Of a stretch of DNA of 64,000 nucleotides, positions 23,060-33,815 are shown one piece after another. A program made the translations under genes and the position numbers. Source of the stretch: Heterohyrax brucei (taxonomy: Eukaryota > Chordata > Mammalia > Hyracoidea > Procaviidae); contig CM053143.1 in assembly GCA_028571685.1 (NCBI GenBank), forward strand, positions 49,903,208-49,967,207, given 5' to 3'. The stretch's first letter is position 1. Each line of letters begins with the position of its first letter. The notes beneath the pieces were generated by a model. That model did not search any database, was not told the origin of the DNA, and saw nothing but the letters and a program-made list of their open reading frames with translations.

Positions 23060-23230
23060 GTTGCTGTTGCTACATGCTGTTGAATCAATTCCGCCTCACA
23101 GTGACCACATGTTACAGAGTAGAATTGCCCCATATGCTTGTCTTGGCTATGATCTTTATGAAAGCACATCACCAGATCTTTCTTCTTAAGAGCAGCTGGG
23201 TGAGTTGAACCACCAACCCTTCAGTTAGCA
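23060..23230 (-). mobile_element. AfroSINE, longer type, degraded
   Basis: TGTTGAATCAATTCCGCCTC, then TAGAATTGCCCCATATGC, ATGATCTTTATGAAAGCACA and AGCAGCTGGGTGAGTTGAAC follow the order of the copy at 28550. Confidence 0.6.
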
Positions 23231-23479
23231 CATTTTCACATTTCTTTGAAATTACTAAAAAATGCTGATTACTTTTATACTGCATTTTGTGTACTAATTT
23301 TAAGTTCTCTAAGTTGTAAGGGAAATCTGGCTATCTACAAAGCCTGTGTGTACCTGGAAAAATATGCCTTCTGTATGAAATAATCAGCGATAAGATAACC
23401 AAATTAGATGATATTTGAAGGATCCTCAATTAGACCTTAATAAATCTCTAAATTCTAAAATATTAATATAGTATACCCA

Positions 23480-23760
23480 CTCCTCACTTATTTTCACGTG
23501 GTTAGGTTCCAAAGACCAGGTCATTATGTGAAATGGGGAATGACTGTATCAGATCACAAGATGGAGGATGACTGCGTCATTATGTAACGGCTAAACCACT
23601 AGGAGTCGTGGCCCAGCCAAGTTGACGCACAGTCTTAACCATCACAGTCGGCATTGCTTTTACTCACACCTCAGTATTTGTTACTGTAGACATACATTGT
23701 TAACACACAAAGTAGTCGTACAGTATTTTTTTTAACTGTTGTTGAAAATGCCAACGACTG
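23480..23760. repeat. Possible unassigned interspersed repeat
   Basis: CTCCTCACTTATTTTCACGT followed by GTTAGGTTCCAAAGACCAGG and a 'tcattatgtgaaat' phrase has the style of a dispersed repeat end, but I cannot name the family or see terminal repeats. Confidence 0.3.
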
Positions 23761-23795
23761 GAAAATGAGATAGTCATTAAGCATGGAGTAGCCAA

Positions 23796-23957
23796 AAAAA
23801 CTAAACCCACTGCCACTGCATCTATTCTAACTCATGGCAACCTCACAGACAGAGTAGAACTGCCCCACAGAATTTCTAAGGAGCGCCTGGCAGATTTGAA
23901 CTGCCAGCCTTCTGGTTAACATCCGCAGTGCTTAACCACTACAATGCCAGTGTTGCC
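23796..23957 (-). mobile_element. AfroSINE, near full length
   Basis: ACTAAACCCACTGCCACTGC at the tail side through CAATGCCAGTGTTGCC at the head side. Confidence 0.88.
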
Positions 23958-24206
23958 AATCACAGGATAGATATACACCATTTCCTTTCTTGTCACAAAT
24001 AGAACAGTAAAGCCACATTCAGATGCCGCTATTGAGTTCCAGCCAAGTTTGCTAGCAAGTCAAATGCCTGAATTCCCGATACCATCTTCTTCAAATCCAC
24101 AGTTCCAGTTTACACTTACCTTAATTATGTAATTTATCTGTGGGCTTCTGGAAAGTAGCCCAAAACACAAACATTAATTATGCTACTGCCAGGACCAAAG
24201 AAAAAA

Positions 24207-24382
24207 AGAACCACTGTTGTCCAGTCAGTTCCAACTCATAGCGACCCTATTAAGACAGAGTAGAGTTTCTAGGGAGCATCTGGCAGATTTGAACTGCTGG
24301 CTTTTTGATTAGCAGCCAAGCCAAGTGCCGTCGAGTCATAGCAGAGGTAGCTCTTAAACATTATACCACCGGGGTTTCCAGT
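24207..24382 (-). mobile_element. AfroSINE, near full length, carrying a micro-insertion
   Basis: AACCACTGTTGTCCAGTCAG, CAGAGTAGAGTTTCTAGGG and ATTATACCACCGGGGTTTCC define an antisense AfroSINE. Its body is interrupted at 24316-24338 by 23 extra bases. Confidence 0.85.
24310..24344 (-). mobile_element. 23-bp SINE-tail micro-insertion inside an AfroSINE
   Basis: TAGCAG (24310-24315) and TAGCAG (24339-24344) flank 23 bp containing AAGCCAAGTGCCGTCGAGTC, the complement of the CACTTGGC-type SINE tail. Other AfroSINEs here run from GGTTAGCAGC straight to TGTAGC/CGTAGC, so the extra bases are an insertion. Confidence 0.6.
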
Positions 24383-25129
24383 GTCAGAATGGTGTACAAT
24401 AAATCATTAATTGCACACTGCAGACATTGTAGAAGTCAGAGATTTACAGTTTGGATTGAAGTAGTTGAGATAGCTTGCAGGAAAAGTTGAAAAGATATTA
24501 GAGGTCATCTGATAACATCCTTCTGTTAAATGCTTTTCAGTAAGATAATCATCTAGCCTGTGCTTGAATATCCCTTGTAAAAAATTGTAGCACTTCCCAG
24601 AAGAGCCTCTGACTTTAAACTCAGATTATTAGAAAGCTAAAATCTCCTCATGCAGATTTCTTCCCATTTATTTGTAGTTGTATCTTTTAGGATGGTGCAA
24701 AACAATCTTACTACTTTTTATAATAGAACAAATATATAATATTTATATGTAACTGTTGTGTCTCCCCTAGTTTATGCTAAATATTTCACCCAGTTATGTT
24801 GCTTTGTTTTATATTGTTATTAATATTTTTGGTGTGATATGATTGACCTACCTCCTATTATTCAGTCCTTCTTTCTCTACATGTGATAGTTGGTCTCTTA
24901 AATAATGACTTACGAATTCAGTAATATATTCTGCTCTATAGTAGTCTGTTTCCCAAGATTAAGGTGCAGTCCTGAGGCTTTCTTTTATTCTCAGCAAAGA
25001 CATTCACTCATTCATTTCTCATCAGTACTTAGGATACACTGTTCCTAAAGAGGAAACAGTTGATTCTGTCTGAGAGTCAGTGGATCACCTAGGGAAGCTT
25101 TCTGAACCCTGAAAACCTTGGAACTGGGT
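24383..25129. other. Intron sequence, nothing recognised
   Basis: No gene or repeat that I can support. Confidence 0.4.
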
Positions 25130-25450
25130 GGATGTTGAAGGCTGGCTGCAGGCAAACAAGGACATCACAAAGGGAACTGTAGTAGTGAACAGTTTGGCAT
25201 AGGAGGGGTTTAGATGACATGGTAGGGCATGTAGGGGCTTGAACTGGAAGGTTAATTAAATCCAGATCGTAAATGACTTTATGTCATAAAACTTTATTGA
25301 GTATATACGTTTGGAAGCTTTAGTGGCTTTTAAACAAAGCTGAGACATGGTATGAATATATTTTAGAAAGATTGCTTTAGTAGCAGTATAACACGGAGAT
25401 ATAAGAAATTTTGTAGCAGTCTAAAGCAAGAAATGATGAGACCTTGAACA
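25130..25450 (-). mobile_element. L2 LINE fragment
   Basis: GGCATGTAGGGGCTTGAAC, then CCAGATCGTAAATGACTTTA, TTTAGAAAGATTGCTTTAGT and AGCAAGAAATGATGAGACC parallel the antisense L2 phrases found more clearly at 33400-33680. Confidence 0.5.
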
Positions 25451-26144
25451 CAGAGCGTAGGCTGTTATCAAAATAATGCATATTCCCATTTATACTTATA
25501 TTGCATTTAAATAATAGGCTCTTAGCATTTTTAAAGGTATCGATTGAAAATTAAACCATGGAATTTAAACTTGACGAGTTAAAAATGTGAAGTCATTGAA
25601 GTTGGATAGTGTGAAGTCCTGCCTCGTGGACTTCAGTTGAAAAGATGTATGTACAGTCTGTTGGACTGGGAGAGGCTGAAATCAAGACTGCCAGTCAGGA
25701 CATAATGATAATACACTGGTGAAGGTGTGAGGGATTTGTACCGTGAGGTTATGGAGAAAATCAGTTCCTTTAGAGAATGTGTTTCTTGGCTTAAAAAACT
25801 ACTTCATATCTTACTTTGGATTCCTCCACAGGCTTTCCCCGAGTACCAGTTTCTAAAACAAAAGTTTCCAAGGCATGTTGTTTATGAGATGATACCAGGA
25901 AGCACCGGAAAGGGAGTGGAGAACTGAAACAAAAAGAGAAAGGAAGGCAAGGCAGGAAATAAAAGGGTTTTAAACAAAATCAATCACCTTAACACTGTGA
26001 GTTGCTAAACCTTAGTCCCACTAATAAACTCTGGAAGACAGGTTGGAAACAGGCCTGAGAATTGTCCCACCCATGGGGCCAGAGAGTTCAGGATATTTTT
26101 ATATCAGCTACCCTCAGTCATTCTTATCCAGAACAGAATAAAAT
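25451..26144. other. Intron sequence, nothing recognised
   Basis: Possibly more decayed L2, but I cannot support it. A 66-codon frame at 25727-25927 (+) is likely chance. Confidence 0.4.
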
Positions 26145-26310
26145 AAAACCAAGCCAAACCTGTTGCCTTTGAGTTGATTCCACCTCATAGTGGCCCTAAA
26201 AGACTGAGTAGAACTGCCAAAGGGTTTCCAAGGAGTGCATAACGCAAGCTAACTGTTGACCTTGGAGTTAGCAGCCATTGCTGTTAACCAGTATTCCACC
26301 AGTGTTTCGC
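26145..26310 (-). mobile_element. AfroSINE, degraded
   Basis: AACCAAGCCAAACCTGTTGC, TAGAACTGCCAAAGGGTTTC and CCACCAGTGTTTCGC keep the SINE order, with extra bases in the middle. It ends about 250 bp upstream of exon E. Confidence 0.8.
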
Positions 26311-26559
26311 AGAGCAGAGTGGGGCCATTAATTCTGCATCTCTAGCCTTCTGCGTAGGTATACAAGTAAAATGGGCTTAGGTGTCCAGAGGAAGCCCAAA
26401 GACAAATGCAGATGCAGGCAATTTAAAGTCAAACAGGTGTCTACTAAAGTGGTAAAGGTGAGGAAGGGTAAGCAGTACAACAGTTTAACCTTCAGATAAT
26501 TTAAAGATACAGTTCTTGAATGTTCTGGTATTGAATATTTCTATTTTTTCTTGATTCAG

Positions 26560-26630
26560 ACCAATGAAGAGTTTCTGAAAATGGTAACTGAACAAAATGT
26601 GGAAATCGAGCAACTACGAAAGCAACTTAG
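26560..26630 (+). CDS. SCLT1: SCLT1 coding exon 'E' (71 nt)
   Basis: A long pyrimidine tract ends TTGATTCAG|A. The exon encodes TNEEFLKMVTEQNVEIEQLR and KQL, then two bases of an Arg codon. The donor is TTAG|GTATTT. Human SCLT1 reads TNQQFLKTVTEQSVIIEQLR at the same place. Phase is 0 in, 2 out. The following intron is about 33.9 kb, most of it transposon-derived. Confidence 0.92.
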
Positions 26631-26917
26631 GTATTTTCAAAAATGAGTTTTGTTGTTTTATTATAAATTTTTTTTTCTGGGAAACTGATGATACTACATG
26701 TTTTTCCTATGAGTGTTTTTCTTTCTTTTTCTTTCCTCTCCCTTTTATTAATCTTTCCTCAGTGTGTGTGGTCTGCTGGGGTGAGAACACTGTCAGTCAT
26801 GGTAAAGGACGTACCATGATAGTAAAACTAACCGTTCTAGAAGAAAATCAATTCTCTTATAAAAATTTCTTCTGCACAGAGAAGACTGCTTCATATATTA
26901 CTTTATATTTCCTCACA

Positions 26918-27775
26918 AGTTGTTGCTATTAAATACCACTGAATCGGTTCCGACTCATAGCAACCCCGTGTACAGCCCAACAAAGCCCTGCCCCGTCTCC
27001 TGATGTTGTCACAGTCTTTGCTGTGTTTGGGCCCGTTGTTGCAGCCGCTGTCAGCCCATCTTGCTGAGGGTCTGACTCCTTTTTCACTGTACTTTACCAA
27101 GCGTGAGATCCTTCTCCAGTCCTTGGGGCTGGCCGCTCCTGATAACTTGTCCTAAGTACCTGAGACAAAGTCTCACCATCCTCCCTTCCAAGGAGAATTC
27201 TTGCTGTATTTCTTCCCAGACAGGTTTGTTTATTTTTCCAGCAGTCCATGGTGTATTCAGTCTTCTTCACCAGTATCATAATTCAAGGGCATCAACTCTT
27301 CTGATATCTTTCTTTTTCACTGTCTAGCTTTTGCATGCATATGAAGGGGTTTAAAATACTGTGGCTTGAGTCATGTACACCTTAGTCCTTAAAGTGACGT
27401 CTTTGTATTTGAACTTTTTGAAAAGCGTGTTGCTGTCAATTCTGACTCATAGTGACCCTCTTGGGCAGAGTAGAACTGTCCCAAAGGGTTTCCAAGGAGC
27501 AGCTGGTAGATTCTAACTGCCAACCTTTTTGGTTGGTAGCTCTTAACCACTGTGCCCCCCATCCTCCTTTGAACACTTTAAAGGGGTCTTTCCCAGCAAA
27601 TTTGTCCAGTCCCATACTGTTTGGTCTCTTAACTGCTGATTTCTTCAACCATAGGTGTTGATTATGGATCAAAATAAAATGAAATCCTTGGCAACTTCAA
27701 TTATTTCCATCATAATGTTGCTTATTGGTCCAGTTGTGAGGACCCTGAGAAAGGTGTTCCAAAGTATTTAGTTTA
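26918..27775 (-). mobile_element. RTE LINE copy R5, 3' part, split by a SINE
   Basis: Antisense RTE 3' end beginning AGTTGTTGCTATTAAATACC, through the C-terminal RT-distal segment, up to CCAGTTGTGAGGACCCTGAG. It is 5'-truncated, with no RT catalytic region. An AfroSINE interrupts it at about 27425-27563. Confidence 0.85.
27425..27563 (-). mobile_element. AfroSINE nested in RTE copy R5
   Basis: GTGTTGCTGTCAATTCTGAC to CTCTTAACCACTGTGCCCCC. The RTE sequence TTTGAAC... occurs before the SINE (about 27408) and again after it (about 27569), consistent with a target duplication of roughly a dozen bases that has since diverged. The SINE is therefore younger than R5. Confidence 0.85.
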
Positions 27776-28170
27776 CATGGTGGTGTTATCTTATGCAGCA
27801 CCAGCAGGGGAGTGGAGAGGTGAGACAGGGAAGGGACACGGAGACAGCCGGTAAAAGATACTTAAACATCAAGCAACTTAAATCTGTATTATATATAGAT
27901 TTTAGCATAGTGGTTTTATAATTATTAGATTAATAAACTTCAGGCAAAAATATTAAATAAATGTCAATGTGTATATATATATTCTATGCTGTAATTATTT
28001 AAAAATATCATCAAAGTTACCATTTGTTAAATAATCTTTTGCTGTTTGTTTTTCTCACCATCACGTATTTCATCCCCAAAAATAATGTATTGTGTTCAGA
28101 CAATAAACTTAATATTCAGGGTTTCTGTACCACCTTTTATATTTTTTGTTTTACTGCCTTCATCAGTTGT
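27776..28170. other. Intron sequence, nothing recognised
   Basis: AT-rich, with a short GTGTATATATATAT run near 27970. No gene or repeat family assigned. Confidence 0.45.
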
Positions 28171-28330
28171 TTGAAACCCAGGTGGTGTAGTAGTTAAGTG
28201 CTACATCTGCTAACTAAAAGGTCGGCAGTTCGAATCTGCCAGGTGTTCCTTGGAAACTATGAGGCGGTTCTGCTCTGACCTGTAGGGTCACTATGAGTTG
28301 GACCCGATTCGATGACAATGAGTTTGTCTG
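28171..28330 (+). mobile_element. AfroSINE, near full length
   Basis: GAAACCCAGGTGGTGTAGTA, then GGTCGGCAGTTCGAATCTGC and CTATGAGTTGGACCCGATTC give the cleanest tRNA-like head in the window (A-box near 28178-28195, B-box near 28224-28240). Confidence 0.93.
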
Positions 28331-28544
28331 TTTTAACAGTTGTTTAAATGAATATATTTTTTCCACCTATATATTAATATTAGTGAATTCTTATTTGGTC
28401 CTCCTTCTTTCTTTAGAAGTTCCTGATTTCACAGTTTAAAATAGTAATGATTTATTTGATTTCAAGATGTTATTTCTCTTCACTTCAAAACAGAAGGGTT
28501 TTTTTTTGTTTGTTTTTATTGTAAACACATTGTAATGCCAGTGG

Positions 28545-28745
28545 GCTTTAACTCATTGCTATCAATTTGATTACTACTCATGGCAAGTATATAGGAGAGA
28601 TTAGAACTGCCTCGTAGGGTTTCCAAGGCTGTTATTTTTACAGAAGTGAATTACCACATCTTTCTCCTCCGGAGCAGCTGGTGGGTTCGAACCACTAACC
28701 TTTCTGTTAGCGGCCAAATGCTCAGCCACTGAATTATCAGGGCTT
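28545..28745 (-). mobile_element. AfroSINE, longer type
   Basis: CTTTAACTCATTGCTATCAA, TAGAACTGCCTCGTAGGGTT, the extra block CTGTTATTTTTACAGAAGTG, then GTGGGTTCGAACCACTAACC and the head complement ending TTATCAGGGC. The extra block distinguishes this variant from the shorter AfroSINEs. Confidence 0.85.
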
Positions 28746-28796
28746 TAAAGCTTTAGATAGTAAAAAGTGTGTCATATGAAAAATGAAAATCTCATT

Positions 28797-29425
28797 TTTT
28801 TAAATTTTATTTTTTTGTTTAATATAACTGAGTGAAAATGTACATTCCCATATAAATTTACATGCCCACCTCTATGCAGCTTCCACTGCTCTTCCTGCCC
28901 GGTGGCAGCACACTATTCCTCTCTGCTCCATACGTGTCTCATCCTCCCAACAGTCTCTTTTCCCCTCCTCTCCACCCACTTTCCTTCCTCCAGCCAGAGG
29001 TCAGCAGGATGATATCCTATAGATGTGTGGAACCATAAAGTGCATACAATATGTGGTCACTCTGCATGGCCAAGTCCAATCCATTCGTGTCCAAAGAGTA
29101 GATCTTCGTTATGATTTATGGGCAAGGGCAGCATCAGGGCCAGAGACCATGTTCCCAGGGGAATCCCGAAACCGCTGGACCATCAATTGAGGTCTTTTAG
29201 TGGAGATCTCAGGATGCACCCCTTTTCATTCTTGTGTTGCTAGTGAGACTCAACTTAGTGAGCTCCATTGTGGCTATCACTGGTGGTGGCTGGGCACCAT
29301 TCAGTTCTTCTGGTCCCAAGTCGATGTAGGCACCCACTCATGTGGGTCTCTCTATCTTCTGGGTTGTCTTTCGCCCATGTCATTTTGGCCCTCAGTGAGC
29401 ATCTGTTCCTGCTGCTCATTCTTTT
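28797..29425 (-). mobile_element. L1 3' UTR fragment, copy b
   Basis: A T-rich run, then the same 3' UTR as copies a, c and the young L1 (TATGCAGCTTCCACTGCTCT; CAGCATCAGGGCCAGAGACC). 5'-truncated, no ORF2. Confidence 0.87.
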
Positions 29426-29590
29426 AGAGACAACTGTTGTTAACTTTATATAACATATTTGTGGGTATATTTAAGTGTTAATAAAACTGGACTACTGTAC
29501 AGCTTAATAACCTAATTTTTTTCACATTAATATGTCAACATCATACGAGTACCATCATTGTTTAAGTTTTATAGTATTCTTCTACATGAC

Positions 29591-29640
29591 TGTTGTTGCT
29601 AGTTTCCATCAAGTTGATTGTGACTGCTGGTGACCCACAG
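29591..29640 (-). mobile_element. AfroSINE/RTE tail fragment
   Basis: TGTTGTTGCTAGTTTCCATC then AAGTTGATTGTGACTGC matches only the 3' tail. Confidence 0.4.
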
Positions 29641-29716
29641 TATATTTATTACTTGAATGTTTCTTTACTGTCTATTATTCATACTTCATCTTTAATAGAA
29701 TAGCTTTTATATGCCC

Positions 29717-29770
29717 TAGGGTCGCCATGAGTCGGATCTGACTTGACGGCACTTGGCTTGGGTTGGCTTT
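29717..29770 (+). mobile_element. Tail-only AfroSINE fragment (CACTTGGC type)
   Basis: AGGGTCGCCATGAGTCGGAT then CTGACTTGACGGCACTTGGC: about 50 bp, starting at the same internal point as the copies at 18092 and 31795. Confidence 0.7.
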
Positions 29771-30170
29771 ACATGGTGTCTAGTCATTAGGTATTAGAAA
29801 TAGAGTAGCATTAGAATGGTAAGTATATGACACAGAGTTAGCCTTAAATTGGTCTTAGCTATTACTGTTATTCATTGTTATTGCTAATTGAAAATTAAGT
29901 TACTGCTAGCCAAAAGATCAAAGTAAAACTTCTCTGATACAAAACATGTAAAGGACAGGTTATTTTTTTAAAGTTTTTTATCATAAATTTTAAAAGTTAC
30001 ATATAAATTTTTTTGTATAACACAGAAACTTACAGAAGTATATGATAGACAGATCTACGATCATAGTGAATGATTTTTTTCTGGGTATGTTGCCATGAAT
30101 TTCTCTTATGTGACATTTCTGCCTCTGAGTTTACAGTTCTCACAAAATGATTTGTGGGCTGCAATCTGCC

Positions 30171-30469
30171 AAATGACTGGTCTGTTTGCTGTTCACCTAA
30201 TGGCTTGCAAAGTTTGGTCAGTTTGCTGTTCACATAAGCAACTTGCAGGGATCAGTCAGTTTGGTACCTACCTAACCAGTTTGCAGGGATTGGTTGGTTT
30301 GTCTAAGAGACTTTCAGATATTGATTGGCTTACCATCTGTATAAGAGGCTTGCAAGGATTAGTTGATTTGCTGTCTACATAAGTAGTTTGCAAGGATTAA
30401 GAGGTTTACTATCAGCCTAGCCAGCTTGCAGGGATTGGTCAGTTTGCTGTCTGCCTAAATGACTTGCAG
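30171..30469. repeat. 38-bp minisatellite, about eight units
   Basis: Units start at 30171 (partial), 30199, 30236, 30274, 30305, 30343, 30381, 30419 and 30457 (partial). Lengths are 37, 38, 31, 38, 38, 38 and 38 bp for the complete ones. The core is AA..GGCTTGCAGGGATTGGT then CAGTTTGCTGTCTACCT. Units differ from each other by several bases. As 38 is not divisible by 3, the open frame across it (30095-30382) is not evidence for a protein repeat. Confidence 0.85.
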
Positions 30470-30589
30470 TTCATGCAGGAGGACTGTTTGGTGTATGATC
30501 CACACAAGGGCTGGGTTGGTTTACAAAAGCCGTACCTGAAGAATGACAAGTTTGGCCAATGCCACATAGTTTTATGGGGGAATTCTTTT

Positions 30590-31355
30590 TATTATTATTA
30601 TTATGATTGAATGAAAAAGTACATTCTCATATAAATTTACATGCTCAGCTATATGCAGCTTTCACTGCTCTCCCTGCACAGTGACAGCACACTCTTCCTC
30701 TCTACTTGATACATGTCCTATCCTCCCAACAGTCTCATGTCTCCGTCTCTCCACCCCCTCCCCTTTCTCCAGTATGAGGTCAACAGGATGACATCCTATA
30801 GATGCATAGAAATATAAAGTGCCCACTAAATATGATCACTCTGCATCGTCAATTCCAAGCCATTGCTGTCCAAAGAGTTGACCTTCATTATGATTTATGG
30901 ATAGGGTCAGCATCAGGGCCAGGAGCCATGCTCACATGGGAACCCGGAAGACCTTGGACCATCAATTGCAGTCTTTTAGTGGCAATCTCAGGGTGCACCC
31001 CTTTTTATTCTTGTGTTGCCAGTGGTACTCTTTGTGAGCTCCATCATGGCTATCACTAGTGGTGGCTGGGCACCATCTGGTTCTTCCCGTCACAAGTCAG
31101 TGTAGACACCCACTCACTTGGGTCTCTGTCTTCTGAGTTCTCTTTTCCCTGTGTCGTTATAGAGCTCAGTGACCATCCATTCCTGCTGAGTTGGGACCAT
31201 TTGCTGTACCTTCAGATGGCAGCTTGGCAGCTTTTAAGACCACAGATGCCACTCACCAATGTGGGGTGCAGAGAGTCCTCATTAGCAAAACGCTGGTTGT
31301 GCCAGTTGGCCTCGATTTCCTCTGAGAGCACAGTCCCTGGCCCTCAGGGGAAATT
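30590..31355 (-). mobile_element. L1 3' UTR fragment, copy c
   Basis: It begins with an ATTATTATTATTATG run, then the same L1 3' UTR as copy b, extending further (CAGCTTGGCAGCTTTTAAGA; AATGTGGGGTGCAGAGAGTC), to about 31355. It is more diverged than the young L1. Confidence 0.85.
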
Positions 31356-31794
31356 CTTGATCAACAAGAGCCTAGAGAGTAGTGTGTCCTACAGATTTGA
31401 GGTCCCTGCCCTGACAGCTTCCTAGACCCAAATGCAAGAGCTATAACATAGGTCAAGGGCTGTAGCACTGAACATATTACATTGAAGACCAAGACAAATA
31501 GTGGCAGAGAAATGATGGCATGCACAGCAGAGTATTGTTACAGAAAAATGGTGACAGCAGTGGATGTGGCAGGGGGCTTGCAAAGGCTTGAGTATGCACT
31601 ACACAGGGTTCACCCATAAAAACAGTTCTGCCAGATCCAGCCTAGAAAAGCCATGGGAAGAGAGAACAAACATAGTCATGCTGCACCTCACCCCAGGGGA
31701 CAATACACTTCTTAAGACAGAGACACCTCCTGGCACCTGATTCATAGTGTGCTGGAACAGTGACACAAATGGACATGGGTAATTTGGGAAGGCT
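31356..31794. other. Unassigned sequence between L1 tail and SINE tail
   Basis: Relatively GC-rich intron block with two overlapping antisense chance frames (31599-31904, 31642-31836). It may be a body of an unrecognised repeat because it abuts a tail-only SINE fragment, but nothing in it is familiar. Confidence 0.3.
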
Positions 31795-31841
31795 AGGGTC
31801 ATCATGAGTCGGATCCAACTCGACTGCACTTGGCACTTGGC
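31795..31841 (+). mobile_element. Tail-only AfroSINE fragment (CACTTGGC type)
   Basis: AGGGTCATCATGAGTCGGAT then CCAACTCGACTGCACTTGGC: the same tail and the same start point as the copies at 18092 and 29717. Confidence 0.65.
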
Positions 31842-32234
31842 AAGCAGTTCCCTTTTTAGATATAAGTTACTCTTCTGCGGTGCTGAGTCAGGTACACGTG
31901 ACATAAAGGGGACTAGTTCATTTCAAATCTGTTGCTGTTATTTATTGTTTGCTTTGTACGAGATAATCTGTTCCTGTTGTTTGCTGTTCCTCTTCTATAA
32001 GTCATAATAACAACTTTGAATTGCCAACACTTTGTAAAGTGTCTTCTTTATGAGTCTCAGTCAGATTGGATAGTAGAGTTCTCATCCTGGTAGTCTCACA
32101 ATTACTTGAATTTAGAATATAAGCTATGTATGTGTACATTAATTACTGGTGGATCTGATAAGTCAAATAAACTAAAAATAAGGATATAGAATATTTATGT
32201 TGCTAATTTGATTTAATAAGTATCTGTAGAATAT

Positions 32235-32830
32235 TGAATTCATTCACTTATTCCACAAATATTTAGTGTGCATCTAGTGTGTGCTAAGCTCTGCTCCTGG
32301 TACATAGGGCATATGAACTTTCTGTACCTCGTGGCTTAGTGATTGAGTGCTGCATCTGCCAACCAAAAGATCAATAATTTGAATCTTCCTGGTACTCCTT
32401 GGCAACTCCATGGGGCAGTTCTACTCTGTCCTGTAGGGCTACTGTGAGTTGGCATTGACTCAGCAGCACTGGGTTTGTTTTTTGTTTATACAGTTGAAGA
32501 CTGCTGTGTTTGTTTCGTACTTTCTAGCAGGAGCAAACAAACAATAAACATACTAAGTAAATTGTGTGTTTTTATATAAAATTATGTAGGATGTAATAAC
32601 CACTATAGGAAAAGAAGACATCAGAAGGATCTGTGGTACTGAGGAACAGGGAAGAGGCAGGTTGCAATTATAAATAGGATATTCAGAGTAGGCCTTACTG
32701 AAAGGTTGAGATTTGAACAAAGACTTGAAGGATGTGAATGTGTTAGCCATACAATGTAAAGGGAAAGTGTGCCAGGTAAAGAACTGGTCATTGCAAAGGT
32801 GGATATATGTCTCATGAACAGCAAGGAAGT
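32235..32830 (-). mobile_element. L2 LINE, 3' part (start of a long antisense L2)
   Basis: ATTCATTCACTTATTCCACA then AATATTTAGTGTGCATCTAG is the complement of the L2 3' end. The match resumes after the AfroSINE at 32325 with phrases such as GAGATTTGAACAAAGACTTG. Further pieces of the same antisense L2 follow at 33390-33815 and 35067-35870. Confidence 0.7.
32325..32485 (+). mobile_element. AfroSINE inserted in L2
   Basis: TCGTGGCTTAGTGATTGAGT through GACTCAGCAGCACTGGGTTT; it splits the L2 3' end. Confidence 0.85.
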
Positions 32831-33389
32831 GTGATGCCTCTGTTACCTATTGGTGAGTAATAAACCATTCCAAAAATTTGTGTCTCAAACAGTAATTTAT
32901 TTCAATCCTAATGTTTTAGTATAACTGATCAAGTTTGTTGATCTGGATTTGCTGGGTTATTCTCTGCTGGGCTTGCCTGTGTATCTTCCTTCAGCTGGTT
33001 GGCTGCTGGTAGTTTTTGTGATCTAGCACTGACAGTAGATGGTCAACTGCTTGGTTGTTGTCACGTTCTTAGGAAGGCATCAGAGCTAGTCTAACTTTTT
33101 CAGTTCAGGTCGTCAAGGACAGAATGAGCAAATCCTGATGTACAACTACTTTAATCATGTTTTTGATATACCATGGCAAAGCAAAACCGTTGGTCATGTC
33201 AGTTTTAAAAGATGGGGAAAGAGAGGGGAAAATTTGCAATTTCATGTTGCAAAGATACTGATGTAGGTAGGATAGAATTTTGGGCAGTTTTTATAGTCTA
33301 TGGTATTAGTACTCCTGGAGCAGAGTGAGCAACAAGGAGAGGAGAAGGGAATGAAGTCTCATAGAGGTTAAGAAGGGTGGGAGGCAAGA
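32831..33389. repeat. Probable old repeat interrupting L2, family unassigned
   Basis: It lies between two L2 pieces that are adjacent in L2 order. It contains ATTCCAAAAATTTGTGTCTC and AACAGTAATTTATTT, a style common to ancient mammalian dispersed repeats. I cannot name the family. Confidence 0.35.
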
Positions 33390-33815
33390 TGATATGGAAC
33401 TTTGTAGACCATTATGAGGATTTTGGTGTTTACTGTGGTTGAAAGTAGAAGAGTTTTTAATAAAGGATTGACATGACCTGACGTCTTAATTAGATCAGTC
33501 TGGCTGATATGATGAAAACACTGTACAGGGGCAAGGAAACCATTAAGGGGGCTATTTTAGTAACCTAGGCAAGAGGTGATGTTGGCTTAGACTCGTGGAA
33601 GATGTTGAAAAATAGTCGAATTGTGGCTATAGTTTGAGGGTAGAAAGAGACAACAGGGAGAAATATTGAGGCAGCAAGAATGATCCCAAGTTTTTTTTAT
33701 TTGAGCAGCCAGTAAACAAGTGTTGTCATGAGTTGAGAAAGTTAGGTATAGGTGACCACATTTCAGAAGGCCAGTTTTGGCTATTTTGAGAGTGTAGTAT
33801 CGACTAAGCAAGATA
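33390..33815 (-). mobile_element. L2 LINE, middle part
   Basis: TTTGTAGACCATTATGAGGA, GACATGACCTGACGTCTTAA, TAGTAACCTAGGCAAGAGGT and later phrases follow the antisense L2 order. It is broken at the TA where the mariner is inserted. Confidence 0.7.

Noticed and set aside
28171..28250. Genuine tRNA gene (A-box and B-box present)
   Set aside because: It is the tRNA-derived head of an AfroSINE, with no cloverleaf acceptor stem and the SINE body following.
30095..30382. 95-codon frame across the minisatellite, looking like a repeat protein
   Set aside because: The 38-bp period is not a multiple of three, so successive units are read in different frames. The peptide has no true repeat.
30171..30469. 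CRISPR-like array
   Set aside because: Units are contiguous with no unique spacers, and the DNA is plainly mammalian.
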